A stretch of DNA of 33,108 nt from Microscillaceae bacterium (GTDB lineage: Bacteria; Bacteroidota; Bacteroidia; Cytophagales; Microscillaceae), in contig JAABSX010000045.1 of the NCBI GenBank assembly GCA_011390205.1, forward strand, positions 1 to 33,108, given 5' to 3'. The position numbers and the translations under genes were made by a program. How positions within the stretch are numbered: the stretch's first letter is position 1; every line of letters starts with the position of its first letter. Positions 8,915 through 18,741 of the stretch are shown here, piece by piece. The notes under the pieces were generated by a model. That model was not told the DNA's origin, did no database searches, and saw nothing but the letters and a program-made list of their open reading frames with translations.

Positions 8915-9735
8915 ATGGAAAATCAACAACAACTCCTCATTAAAACTCAATTTCAAGACCTTACACTCACTATCAAACCAGATGAAACTCACGAATGGCT
9001 CATAGAAACCAAACTCGTGGCAGAGGGCTAGGGGTGAGTGAAAGTACTCTATGCTCTGTTAAAAATAGACATCAAGATGAACTGATAAAAGGTAAACATT
9101 TTATTAGCGTTGCAAATTGCAACGCTAATCCAAGGGCTGGAATCCCACACATTCAAACCTTCTGGACAAAGCGAGGCGTAATCCGTTTAGGCTTCTTCAT
9201 TAAATCAGCAAGGGCAAAGCCATTCAGAGATTGGGCATAAGACTTGATTGTCAAGCATTTAAGCCCAGATAATCAACCTGATAAAGCAGATTTATTAGAA
9301 GCCAAAATGCACCAATACCCTGATGCACTCAATACGAAAATCAATAAAAATCACACAGAAATCAAAGAACTTATCCACAATCTAAGCAAACGTGTGGATA
9401 AACTAGAAAATAAAAGAGCCCTAGCCCTAAACTCCAGCCCAAGACCCTCTTATGTCTATCTCATCAGAAAAGTAGGCACAAACGAATACAAAATAGGCAA
9501 AAGCATTGACCCTGAAGCAAGACTAAAACTCTTTAAACAAGGAGGTACGGAAGCAGAATCCATCCTCATCATTGAATTTCCCAATGATGAAACAGCCTTT
9601 TTGTGGGGAAAAACACTCCAACACACCTCCAAAAATCTACGATTGCAAGGAGATTGGTTCATCTTGCAAGCTGCAGATGTAGAGATGATTAAAAAAATAT
9701 CAGAGACATTTGAAGGATTTTATGACCAAAAATAA
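8915..9735 (+). pseudogene. Broken antirepressor (BRO-N-like)/T5orf172 gene, cassette copy 1
   Basis: Starts with MENQQQLLIKTQFQDLTL, nearly the same as the intact paralogue at 31589-32425, also at DNA level. One base is missing after 9030 (ggcta-ggggtgag here, ggctatggggtgag in the paralogue), which creates an in-frame TAG at 9029-9031. In the shifted frame homology continues (GVSEST ... WTKRGVIRLGFFIKSARAK) to a nonsense TAA at 9238-9240, where the paralogue has Glu in DWAEDLI. After that the frame stays open to 9735 with the coiled coil and the T5orf172/GIY-YIG-like domain (SYVYLIRKVGTNEYKIGKS ... LQGDWF). Restoring one base and the Glu codon gives 273 residues, against 278 in the paralogue. 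The 3' part from a TTG at 9244 or an internal ATG near 9307 could still be translated as a separate domain. Confidence 0.88.
9371..9401. other. Inverted pair of perfect DnaA boxes inside the pseudogene
   Basis: TTATCCACA at 9371-9379 and TGTGGATAA at 9393-9401, 22 bp from start to start. They encode the Leu-Ile-His-Asn and Arg-Val-Asp-Lys parts of the coiled-coil linker. The same arrangement occurs in both paralogues. Confidence 0.7.
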
Positions 9736-10045
9736 AACAATTACGATGCTTAGGCATACAGACAACTCAAATATCCAAAAACCAGCACAAAGCCTTACAA
9801 AATAAGAAGATACTTTATAAACGAAAATAAGATGGTTTAGAAATTAATTACTAGATTTATACTTTGAAGATGTGGGTGTGTATTTATAAATTTAAGCGAA
9901 TGTGTTAATTAGTTGATTTAACAAGCATTAATTATCAGTAAATTACATGAAATACAGTAAACTAAATATGTTCAAGCATTTATCACTCAATAAACCTAAT
10001 TTACCAAAAAAATTTATATCATCCCTCCTACGTTATTTTTAAATC
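9736..10045. other. Intergenic stretch without a gene
   Basis: AT-rich; no frame with family resemblance, no strong hairpin and no perfect promoter box seen. It should carry the promoter of pgeF. There is no obvious terminal repeat marking the end of the cassette. Confidence 0.4.
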
Positions 10046-10864
10046 ATGCTTAATCTCATGCAAAAATCAGTCAGGTATCTTACCTTTGATATTTTCAGGC
10101 AATTTCCTGAAATCAATCACTTCGTCTCTACTAGGCTAGGAGGTGTAAGCACAGGTGCTTACCAAAGTCTCAATATCAGTCTGAACACTTCGGATTTGCC
10201 CGAAAACATATTGCTTAACCGGCAGCTCTTATCCAAATCAACACAAATACCCGCTTCTGGTATGTGCTTTGCGCAGCAGATTCACGGACAAAATGTAATA
10301 GAACTAAAAATGTCTGATAGAGGGGCAGGACAAGAAGAGATGACTACAGCTATTTCCGGCTGTGATGCCATGGTAAGCAATACACCGGATATCTACCCCG
10401 TAGTGATGGCTGCGGATTGTGTTCCTATTCTTATTTATGACCCTAAGCACAGAGCCGTAGGAGCAGTACATAGCGGATGGCGTGGCACTGTCCAGAAAAT
10501 CATCTTAGAAACACTCAAAACCATGCACACACTTTATGACACATCTCCTAAAGATATTTATGTGGGCATAGGGCCTTGTATCAAAGCAGAAGTCTATGAA
10601 GTGGGTGAAGAAGTAGTGCAGGCAGTCAAAAAATCTTTTGGCACTGAAGATGATTACCTAATGGAAAACCCCTCTACAGGGCGCAAGCATTTTGACCTTA
10701 TCTATACCAACTGGCAGATGCTCTGGGAGGCTGGTGTCCCTGACAGCCAGATAGAAGTCATGCCTTTTTGCACATTTCAGAGCCCTGATTTATTTTTTTC
10801 GGCGAGGAGAGATGGCAGACACAGTGGCAGATTCGGGGCAGGCATAGGGCTCATAGCCAAATAA
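10046..10864 (+). CDS. pgeF: PgeF/YfiH/LACC1 family purine nucleoside-processing enzyme
   Basis: 272 residues. The family zinc site is complete: His80 (QIHG), Cys125 (AADC) and His142 (VHSGWRG). Other family blocks are STRLGGVS (28-35), GCDAMV and VGIGPCI. Members have been described as a polyphenol oxidase (laccase domain), as an enzyme removing wrongly incorporated L-Ser from the peptidoglycan precursor (PgeF), and as purine nucleoside phosphorylase/adenosine deaminase (LACC1); the role here cannot be chosen from sequence. The start is uncertain by four codons (Met5 is also possible). The following gene is 122 bp away, so an operon is not certain. Confidence 0.93.
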   Translation: MLNLMQKSVRYLTFDIFRQFPEINHFVSTRLGGVSTGAYQSLNISLNTSDLPENILLNRQLLSKSTQIPASGMCFAQQIHGQNVIELKMSDRGAGQEEMTTAISGCDAMVSNTPDIYPVVMAADCVPILIYDPKHRAVGAVHSGWRGTVQKIILETLKTMHTLYDTSPKDIYVGIGPCIKAEVYEVGEEVVQAVKKSFGTEDDYLMENPSTGRKHFDLIYTNWQMLWEAGVPDSQIEVMPFCTFQSPDLFFSARRDGRHSGRFGAGIGLIAK

Positions 10865-10986
10865 GTACAAGTAAATTTGTTGATTTGGTAATGCACTAAT
10901 TACCAATACGTTATATAAAAAACAATGCAGACTAAATAAGTTTACATACTTACACTTCATTTTTTAAACTAAACACGCTCCCACTC

Positions 10987-12051
10987 ATGAACAAACCCAA
11001 TGATTCAAACCACTCTATGGGCATTTATCTGGTCATACCCGCACTCATAGGAGTCGGGTTTTTGCTACATATGATGCAGTCATTCATGATTCCCTTTGCG
11101 ATTGCTACCTTGCTCGCCATTTTGTTTGCACCCATTCAATTAATATTATCTAAAAATGGAATCCCTGAGTGGGTGGGAAGTATCTTTATTTTTATCCTTA
11201 TTTTCAGTTTGATGACTGTGATGGGGCTTTTGCTCTATGGCTCTATCAGTGCCGTGATTGAGAACTCTGATAAATATACCCAAAGATTCCATGAAATCAC
11301 GGAAAGTGTGTTTTCATTTACCAAAAAAAGATTTGACTATGACATAGAGAAAGAAATCTGGAACAATGAAAACCAAGAGTTACTCACAATTCTATCCCCC
11401 GATTCTATCTTCAACACACTTGCGGGCAGTCTGGGTAATTTTGTTACCTTTTTCTCCAATTTAATGACTATGCTCCTTTTCCTGATGTTTATGCTATTGG
11501 GTCGTAAGAGGCTTTCAGAGAATATTTATAATTTTTTGGAAGCCCAACAACTAGATACAGACAAGAGCCACAGTATTATCAAATCTATAGGCACACAGAT
11601 TCAAGATTATCTTTGGCTAAAGACCCTCATCAGTGTGGGCACAGGCTTGGCAGTATGGGCAGTTTCTCTAGCTATGGGCTTAGATTTTGCAATTATTTGG
11701 GGCTTTTTGGCATTTTTGCTCAACTTTATCCCGTCTATAGGCCCTATGATTGCGTCTATACCTCCCGTTTTATTGTCTATCTTTCAGTTTAATGACCAGC
11801 TCTTGTGGGCATTGCTGGTGTCTTCAGTGATTTTAAGTATTCAGTTCCTATCAGGCAATGTCATAGAGCCTAAGTTAATGGGTGATCGCCTTAATCTCAA
11901 TATCATCGTAGTGCTGCTGTGCTTGTTTATCTGGGGAAGTATTTGGGGCTTTGTAGGGATGGTGCTTTCTGTGCCGCTTACTGCAAGCATTAACATCATC
12001 CTTTATAACTCTCGCAGATATAAAAGTATCAGCATTTTGCTCAGTAGTTAG
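10987..12051 (+). CDS. AI-2E family transporter (UPF0118/PerM type)
   Basis: 354 residues with paired N-terminal transmembrane helices, a soluble middle part with amphipathic helices (about 85-150), and a C-terminal set of helices with the family motif FIPSIGPMIASIPP. The block ending in GNVIEPKLMGDRLNL is the most conserved part of the family. Members include TqsA, linked to AI-2 export, and Na+/H+ antiporters; the substrate cannot be deduced, and quorum-sensing transport should not be assumed. A TAAATTTG at 10872-10879 could be a -7 box but lacks a clear -33 partner. Confidence 0.9.
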   Translation: MNKPNDSNHSMGIYLVIPALIGVGFLLHMMQSFMIPFAIATLLAILFAPIQLILSKNGIPEWVGSIFIFILIFSLMTVMGLLLYGSISAVIENSDKYTQRFHEITESVFSFTKKRFDYDIEKEIWNNENQELLTILSPDSIFNTLAGSLGNFVTFFSNLMTMLLFLMFMLLGRKRLSENIYNFLEAQQLDTDKSHSIIKSIGTQIQDYLWLKTLISVGTGLAVWAVSLAMGLDFAIIWGFLAFLLNFIPSIGPMIASIPPVLLSIFQFNDQLLWALLVSSVILSIQFLSGNVIEPKLMGDRLNLNIIVVLLCLFIWGSIWGFVGMVLSVPLTASINIILYNSRRYKSISILLSS

Positions 12052-12166
12052 ACCTAAAACAGGCCTTTGTGCTCAAAACACTGATTATAGCCCATTTATG
12101 ACAAAAACTAAAATAAGCCATTCAAGAGACAGCTTTGGTACAGAGCATCAGAAGTAATTTTATTTT

Positions 12167-12201
12167 TTTGAGGTAAATAGAAGATAGAAAGTGTATATTT
12201 G
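12167..12201 (+). promoter_or_regulatory. Candidate purA promoter
   Basis: TTTG at 12167-12170, a 23-bp spacer, then TATATTTG at 12194-12201, a full match to the Bacteroidota -7 box. The spacer is at the long end. It would give a 5' leader of about 105 bases before the ATG at 12316. Confidence 0.6.
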
Positions 12202-12294
12202 TGGTCTAAGTGTATTTAGTGTATGAGGCTTGTATTCATCTATTTATCTAAACATCAGACAAGAATACCTAGCTATACTAAATATAAGTATTGA

Positions 12295-13602
<1,308 letters not shown>

Positions 13603-13650
13603 TCCTGAGTGGCAAAGCATAGGTGCTGTTTATAAGGTAAGAAGCCTTCG

Positions 13651-13689
13651 AGTTTCTTTATTAAGCCCAGTTTAAGTAAAGAAACTGGG
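13651..13689 (+). other. Two mutually exclusive hairpins after purA
   Basis: AGTTTCTTTA (13651-13660) pairs perfectly with 13677-13686, and CCCAGTTT (13666-13673) pairs perfectly with 13682-13689. The two right arms overlap, so only one can form. They lie upstream of the terminator; role unknown. Confidence 0.45.
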
Positions 13690-13698
13690 AGAGTGTAT

Positions 13699-13743
13699 AA
13701 AAATCCATGGCTTGGTCAACACATCTACAGCTATGGATTTTTT
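13699..13743. terminator. Bidirectional terminator between purA and the STAS gene
   Basis: AAAAATCCATGGCT (13699-13712) pairs with 13729-13742 apart from one G-T pair, with a 16-base loop. An A-tract on the left and a T-tract on the right let it serve both convergent units. Confidence 0.8.
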
Positions 13744-13754
13744 GGTGTATTATA

Positions 13755-14099
13755 TCAAGAAAGAAAGCACTTGAGGGCTTCCTCTTCATTCTCTACTATG
13801 CTAAATATAGCTACCAATTTGGTGATGATGAGCATTTTTTGTATACTCTCAGAGGGTCTTATAAGACAGACTTCCCCCCCTATATTTCTAAACCTTACCA
13901 ATACACGCATCAAAAGCCCTATGCCTGCACTGTTAATCATGTCTAGTTTAGAAAGGTCTATGGCGGCATATTTCACACCATTTTGCTGATACTCTTCTAC
14001 TTGGTCTAGCAAAAGTACATCCTGATTATTGCCCAATAGTTTTCCCTCTAGCTCTATGAAGATGATTTTTTCTTGTTTTTTTTCTATTTTATAATTCAT
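13755..14099 (-). CDS. STAS-domain protein, anti-sigma-factor antagonist type
   Basis: 114 residues, a single STAS domain. The conserved loop is DLSKLDMINSAGIGLL (48-63), with Ser57 at the position phosphorylated in SpoIIAA/RsbV proteins. Such proteins release a partner protein (often an anti-sigma factor) in the unphosphorylated form; no kinase, phosphatase or anti-sigma factor of this type is visible nearby, so the partner is elsewhere. Its ATG overlaps the fur stop (ATGA, 14096-14099), so it is co-translated with fur as the last gene of a rel-fur-STAS operon. Confidence 0.9.
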   Translation of the reverse strand: MNYKIEKKQEKIIFIELEGKLLGNNQDVLLLDQVEEYQQNGVKYAAIDLSKLDMINSAGIGLLMRVLVRFRNIGGEVCLIRPSESIQKMLIITKLVAIFSIVENEEEALKCFLS

Positions 14100-14560
14100 T
14101 GGGGGCGGTTTTCACAGTTTTCTTTTTTGCACTCACCTCTAAATATGAGTGAGTGATGTTGGATATTAAATTGGAGCAAATCCCCTATCATATTTTGTAT
14201 ATTTTGGATTCTTGGGTCACAAAACTCTATAACCTTCTGGCAGTCTGAGCAGATAAGGTGGTCATGCTGTTTATATCCGTGGGCTTTTTCGTATTGGGCT
14301 AGGTTATCTCCAAACTGATGCTTCACCACTAAGTTGCAATCTACTAAAATATCTAGGGTATTGTAAATGGTGGCACGGCTGACCCTGTAGTTTTTGTTTT
14401 TCATACTATCGTAGAGTCTTTCCACATCAAAATGTCCTCCACGTGTGTATATTTCTTCTAGTATTGCAAACCTTTCGGGCGTTTTTCGGAGGGCTTGTTT
14501 TTCTAGGTAACTGATAAAGATAGACTTTACTTCTTGGAGTATCTCGGTATCTGCTGTCAT
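14096..14560 (-). CDS. Fur-family metal-dependent repressor
   Basis: 154 residues. The N-terminal winged helix has the DNA-recognition segment SRATIYNTL (61-69); the dimerisation domain contains HDHLICSDC (99-107), and two Cys pairs (Cys104/Cys107 and Cys144/Cys149) look like the structural zinc site. The linker has the usual His43 (GGHFDVERLY) and the HQFGDNLAQYE block. Whether it responds to iron, zinc or peroxide (Fur, Zur or PerR) cannot be settled. Its start lies 10 bp after the rel stop and its end overlaps the STAS gene, so all three form one operon. Confidence 0.93.
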   Translation of the reverse strand: MTADTEILQEVKSIFISYLEKQALRKTPERFAILEEIYTRGGHFDVERLYDSMKNKNYRVSRATIYNTLDILVDCNLVVKHQFGDNLAQYEKAHGYKQHDHLICSDCQKVIEFCDPRIQNIQNMIGDLLQFNIQHHSLIFRGECKKENCENRPQ

Positions 14561-14570
14561 AGTTTAGTAT

Positions 14571-16868
14571 TTAATCTTGGCTTTCTTCATAATCATATCT
14601 TCTTACGCTCTCTATTCCTTCTATTTGCTCTAGGGCACTTCGGAGTCGTTCTAGGTGTGTATCATCTCTGACATATAACTTGATTTGCCCTTCAAAGATT
14701 CCTTCCTGAGTAGTACCTAGGCTGATGGAGTGGATATTTACTTTCAAATCATTAGAGATGGCTTGTGTTACATCTCGGGCGATGCCTATTCTGTCATTGC
14801 CTATTATTTTTAGATTTACCAAAAAGAGTATGTCATTGTTTGATTTCCAGACTGTACGGATGATTCGGTAAGAGTATTTAGACATCATCTCTATGGCATT
14901 GGGGCAGTCTATGCGGTGCACTTTTACACCTTCGGAGATGGTGATAAACCCAAAAATCTCATTGCCTGGCACAGGATTACAGCATGGTGATAGTGTGTAG
15001 GGCATTCTGGTATTTTCTTCACCCACGATGAGTGTGTCTTTTTTGAGGTCAAAATCTAGCTCATTGGGGTTATAATTGACACTTTCGATTTTTTTGGCTT
15101 CTTTTTCTACATTGTTTTGTTTGTTTTCAGGGGTTTTGATGGGTTTAATTTTTTGCTTACAAAACTGATGAATCTGTTTTGGGCTGACATACTTCATCCC
15201 TACATCATAAAAAAGTGCTGATTGGCTTTTGAGATTTAGGTGGCTACAAAGTTGTTTGATATTTTGGTCTGAAAAATCTAATTTGAACTGCTGAAATTTT
15301 TTCTCTATAATATCCTTTCCTTCTATGATTTGCTGTCTTTTTTCTTGTCGGAGATAATCTTTAATATTACTTTTTGCTTTGGAAGTAACCACGAACCTAA
15401 GCCAATCTGCATTGGGTTTGGCTTGTTTGGATGTGATAATTTCTATTTGGTCTCCATTTTTAATTTTGTAGCTCAGTGGTACAAGTCTCTGATTTACTTT
15501 AGCCCCGAAGCATTTAAGCCCTACTTCACTGTGTATCTCAAAGGCAAAATCTAGGGCAGTAGATTCAGAGGGTATTTTTTTGAGGTCTCCTTTTGGGGTA
15601 AATGCAAATATTTCATCTCTAAAAAAATTATTCCTGAAAGCCATCACAAACTCCATCGAAGACACATTGTCTTTTCCTTGATACATATCTCGGACGCTCT
15701 GCAGCCAGGCATCTAAGCCTTGGTTTCCTTTTTTGCGGGGGGGCAGGTCTCCAGCACTTTTTTCTTGTGATTTATATTTCCAATGTGCTGCGTAGCCATA
15801 CTCTGCGATTTCGTCCATCCTTTTGGTTCTAATCTGTACTTCTACCCACTTTCCTTCGGGCCCCATCACAGTAGTGTGTAGAGATTCATATCCATTGGCA
15901 CGGGGGTTACTAATCCAGTCACGGAGCCTGTCTATATTGGGCTGATAAATATCCGTAACAAGTGAATATACCCTCCAACAGTCTGATTTTTCATCTTCTC
16001 TTTTTTCAGATTCTATTACTATCCTGATGGCAAACAAATCATATATTTTCTCAAAGGTTACATTTTGCTTATTAATCTTATTCCATATAGAATAAATAGA
16101 TTTAGGCCTACCAAAAATTCTGACCTTAAAGCCTGCCTCTTCAATATTTTTTTTGATAGGTGCTATAAACTCATTGACGAATCTGTTTCGCTCTTCTCTG
16201 GTCTTGCTTAGTTTGTCAGCAATATTTTTATAGACATCATTCCGCGTGTATTTTAGATGAAGGTCTTCTAGCTCTGTTTTGATTTTATACAATCCTAATC
16301 TATGTGCTAGTGGAGCATAGATATAAATAGTTTCGTAAGCTATTTTAAGTCTTTTGTGGAGTTCCATACTGCCCAGCGTGCGCATATTGTGCAAGCGGTC
16401 AGCCAATTTTACCAGAATCACCCGTACATCATCTGATAAAGTCAGAATCATTTTCTTAAAATTCTCGGTCTGCTCTGATACTCCTAGCTTAAGGTCAAGT
16501 TTTTTAGAAGACTGGATTTTGGTCAATCCATCTACGATGGTAGCTATTTTTTTACCAAACTCTTTTTCTATCTCCTCTATGGTCCATTCAGTATCCTCTA
16601 CTACATCATGCAGCAGTGCAGCAGCTACAGCCGTAGGGCCTAAGCCCATTTCTTTTACTACGATGAGCGCCACTGCCAAGGGGTGTAATATATAAGGCTC
16701 TCCAGACTTTCGTCTCATCTCTTTGTGTGCTTCATTGGCTATTTTGAATGATTTTTGGATAAGTTCTACATCCCCTTCATCTAAATATGGGTCTATGGCT
16801 TGACGTAATTTTCGATATTCTTTTAAAATACTCCGCCTTTCTAGTTCAAAGTCTTCTGCTGTTTCCAT
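14571..16868 (-). CDS. rel: Bifunctional (p)ppGpp synthetase/hydrolase
   Basis: 765 residues with the full long-RSH architecture. The hydrolase domain carries His62 (YILHPLAVA) and HDVVEDT (87-93), so hydrolysis should be active. The synthetase domain contains GRPKSIYSIWNKI and the block PRANGYESLHTTVMGPEG, then VEVQIRT and AEYGYAAHWKYK. TGS follows (FAFTPKGDLKKIPS ... NGDQIEIITS), then a helical region, a Cys-rich segment (LSPCCNPVPGNEIFGF) and a C-terminal ACT domain. It makes and degrades the stringent-response alarmone. It is first in an operon with fur and a STAS gene, which would put the stringent enzyme and a metal regulator on one transcript. Confidence 0.97.
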   Translation of the reverse strand: METAEDFELERRSILKEYRKLRQAIDPYLDEGDVELIQKSFKIANEAHKEMRRKSGEPYILHPLAVALIVVKEMGLGPTAVAAALLHDVVEDTEWTIEEIEKEFGKKIATIVDGLTKIQSSKKLDLKLGVSEQTENFKKMILTLSDDVRVILVKLADRLHNMRTLGSMELHKRLKIAYETIYIYAPLAHRLGLYKIKTELEDLHLKYTRNDVYKNIADKLSKTREERNRFVNEFIAPIKKNIEEAGFKVRIFGRPKSIYSIWNKINKQNVTFEKIYDLFAIRIVIESEKREDEKSDCWRVYSLVTDIYQPNIDRLRDWISNPRANGYESLHTTVMGPEGKWVEVQIRTKRMDEIAEYGYAAHWKYKSQEKSAGDLPPRKKGNQGLDAWLQSVRDMYQGKDNVSSMEFVMAFRNNFFRDEIFAFTPKGDLKKIPSESTALDFAFEIHSEVGLKCFGAKVNQRLVPLSYKIKNGDQIEIITSKQAKPNADWLRFVVTSKAKSNIKDYLRQEKRQQIIEGKDIIEKKFQQFKLDFSDQNIKQLCSHLNLKSQSALFYDVGMKYVSPKQIHQFCKQKIKPIKTPENKQNNVEKEAKKIESVNYNPNELDFDLKKDTLIVGEENTRMPYTLSPCCNPVPGNEIFGFITISEGVKVHRIDCPNAIEMMSKYSYRIIRTVWKSNNDILFLVNLKIIGNDRIGIARDVTQAISNDLKVNIHSISLGTTQEGIFEGQIKLYVRDDTHLERLRSALEQIEGIESVRRYDYEESQD

Positions 16869-17078
16869 ATAATTTTAATGCATTTACCCTAATATCGTAA
16901 AAAAAAAACAAATCAAAAAATGTATTGTACTTGATTTTGATTTTTTACCCTCCAAGTGTAGCAGAAGAGACTCCTACAAACAAAGCCAAGCTAAAAAAAA
17001 CACCTAAGATGCTTGCTTTTACTGACAACGCCCCAATCCCATAGAAAGAAAAAAATAATTAAAAATACAGCAGTAATA

Positions 17079-17110
17079 TTTGCTTAAAAAAAAATATTGT
17101 TTTAGATTTG
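17079..17110 (+). promoter_or_regulatory. tRNA-Leu promoter (Bacteroidota sigma-A type)
   Basis: TTTG at 17079-17082, a 20-bp spacer and TAGATTTG at 17103-17110, an exact match to the consensus, 17 bp before the mature tRNA 5' end. It may also serve tig, since no terminator is seen between the two. Confidence 0.8.
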
Positions 17111-17127
17111 CACTCCTAAATAGAACA

Positions 17128-17209
17128 GCGGATGTGGCGAAATTGGTAACCGCACTAGACTTAGGATCTAGCGCCGCAAGGCTTGGGGGTTCGAGTCCCT
17201 TCATCCGCA
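17128..17209 (+). tRNA. tRNA-Leu, anticodon UAG
   Basis: Perfect 7-bp acceptor stem (GCGGATG 17128-17134 with CATCCGC 17202-17208) plus discriminator A. The anticodon stem CTAGA/TCTAG encloses the loop CTTAGGA, anticodon TAG, reading CUA. A long variable arm and the T-loop GGTTCGAGTCC fit the leucine class. The 3' CCA is not encoded. Confidence 0.97.
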
Positions 17210-17298
17210 CAACCACAACCCTCAACTGTTTTAAAAAAGTTGGGGGTTTGTTTTATGTATGTGTACAAAGATATTTATCAATCCAAAAAATCTGAGCC

Positions 17299-18717
17299 TT
17301 GAATATTACATTAGATAAAGTAGCAAATACCAAAGCCTTCATCAAAATTGATCTTGAAAAATCAGACTATCAACCCACAGTAGATAGCACACTCAAAGAT
17401 TATCGCAAAAAGGTACAACTCAAAGGCTTTCGCCCAGGAAAAGTACCCACAGGCTTGGTAAAAAAAATGTACGGCAAAAGTGTACTCGTAGAAGAAGTGA
17501 ACCGCCTTGTGTCTAGCTCTTTGATGAACTATATCCGAGATAATCAACTCAATATAGTAGGAGACCCTGTACCAGATACGGAGCAAGATGCAGCCATTGA
17601 TTGGGATAACCCTGATACACTCAAATTCTCGTTTGAAGTAGGGCTGGCAAGTGATTTTGAAGTGAATGCCGAAGAACTTAGCCTCACCAAATACAAAATC
17701 ACTTATAATGATGAATATTTCCAAAAAATAGTCCATAATTACCTCGACAACTATGGCACACAAGAAGACCCCGACACCATCCAATCAGAAAAAGATGAGG
17801 TAACTGCCATCCTTCAGCCCGTAGGCTTCGAATTCACAAAAAAAAGTGAAGAAGAAGAAGAATCTGACACAGAGGACAGCTTCCCTACTTCCATCATTTT
17901 TACTCTTAAGGATGTAAAAGAAGAAGCTTTAGAAAAAGTAAAGGCATTGAAAAAGGAAGAAATGACTGTATTGCCCATACACGAGATTTTCTTCGAAAAA
18001 CTACACAAATTCATGCCCCTTTTTGAAAGAGAAGCAGCAGATGATCTTGAAGGAGATTTTGAAATTACGATAGAAAGCATCAGCCATAAAAAACCCGCAG
18101 AAATGAATGAAGAGTTCTTCAAAAAAGTACTTCCTCCAAGTGAAGAAGTACCCACAGAAGAAGATTTCTATGCCTTCGTCCGTAAACAAATAGAAGAATA
18201 TCACGAGCAAGAGTCAGAAAGAAAAGCATTCATTGATGTACAAAAAGCAATCATAGAACAAGTAAATGTAGAGCTTCCCGATGAATTTTTGAAGGACTGG
18301 CTCGTCAAAATCAATGAAGGTAAATTTGAACGCTCACAAATAGAAGAAGAATACGAAAGCTTTGCAGAATCTCTCCGATGGGATTTAATTACAGCCAAAG
18401 TAGCACAGCAAGAAGAAGAAAAATTAAATACCGAAGATTCCGAAAACCAAAAGCCTTGGATTGGCTACGAAGAAATCAAAGAAGCTGCTTATGCTGCTGT
18501 GCTAGGTCAGTTTGGGATGCCTATCAATGCCATCAGTGAAGAAATGAAACCACAATTTGAAAAAATCGTGAATGAGTATCTGATGCAAGAAAATGGTAAA
18601 AATTATCAACAACTCTACAATGAAGTGGGTGGGAAAAAAGTATCTGAACTAATGCTAAAGAGTGCTAGCACTGTAGAGCAAGAAATAGACATAGAAGATT
18701 TTTACAAAAATATCTAA
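17299..18717 (+). CDS. tig: Trigger factor (ribosome-associated chaperone)
   Basis: 472 residues with a TTG start at 17299; the N-terminus MNITLDKVANTKAFIKIDLE matches Bacteroidota trigger factors, and no ATG lies in this position. The ribosome-docking signature GFRPGKVP is at 43-50. The middle part is acidic and poorly conserved (EEEEESDTEDS about 188-198) where the FKBP-like prolyl isomerase domain would be; I do not see its usual active-site pattern, so isomerase activity is doubtful. The C-terminal part is helical and charged, as in the substrate-binding arms. It follows tRNA-Leu by 89 bp, ends in a strong terminator, and clpP comes next, repeating the common tig-clpP-clpX order with one extra gene inserted. 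Confidence 0.95.
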   Translation: MNITLDKVANTKAFIKIDLEKSDYQPTVDSTLKDYRKKVQLKGFRPGKVPTGLVKKMYGKSVLVEEVNRLVSSSLMNYIRDNQLNIVGDPVPDTEQDAAIDWDNPDTLKFSFEVGLASDFEVNAEELSLTKYKITYNDEYFQKIVHNYLDNYGTQEDPDTIQSEKDEVTAILQPVGFEFTKKSEEEEESDTEDSFPTSIIFTLKDVKEEALEKVKALKKEEMTVLPIHEIFFEKLHKFMPLFEREAADDLEGDFEITIESISHKKPAEMNEEFFKKVLPPSEEVPTEEDFYAFVRKQIEEYHEQESERKAFIDVQKAIIEQVNVELPDEFLKDWLVKINEGKFERSQIEEEYESFAESLRWDLITAKVAQQEEEKLNTEDSENQKPWIGYEEIKEAAYAAVLGQFGMPINAISEEMKPQFEKIVNEYLMQENGKNYQQLYNEVGGKKVSELMLKSASTVEQEIDIEDFYKNI

Positions 18718-18741
18718 CGCTATCCCTCAATAATTATATAC

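Noticed and set aside
9029-9031. Programmed frameshift in cassette copy 1
   Set aside because: A separate in-frame nonsense codon at 9238-9240 also breaks the gene and the paralogue has neither, so simple decay is more likely.
8444-9735. Insertion sequence or integrated prophage as explanation of the cassettes
   Set aside because: No transposase, integrase, terminal inverted repeats or phage structural genes are visible within the window; mobility remains only a suggestion.
16945-17060. Minus-strand hydrophobic frame ending in LGVFFSLALFVGVSSATLGG
   Set aside because: No good start codon, only about 30 residues, no family resemblance; it could be a remnant or chance.
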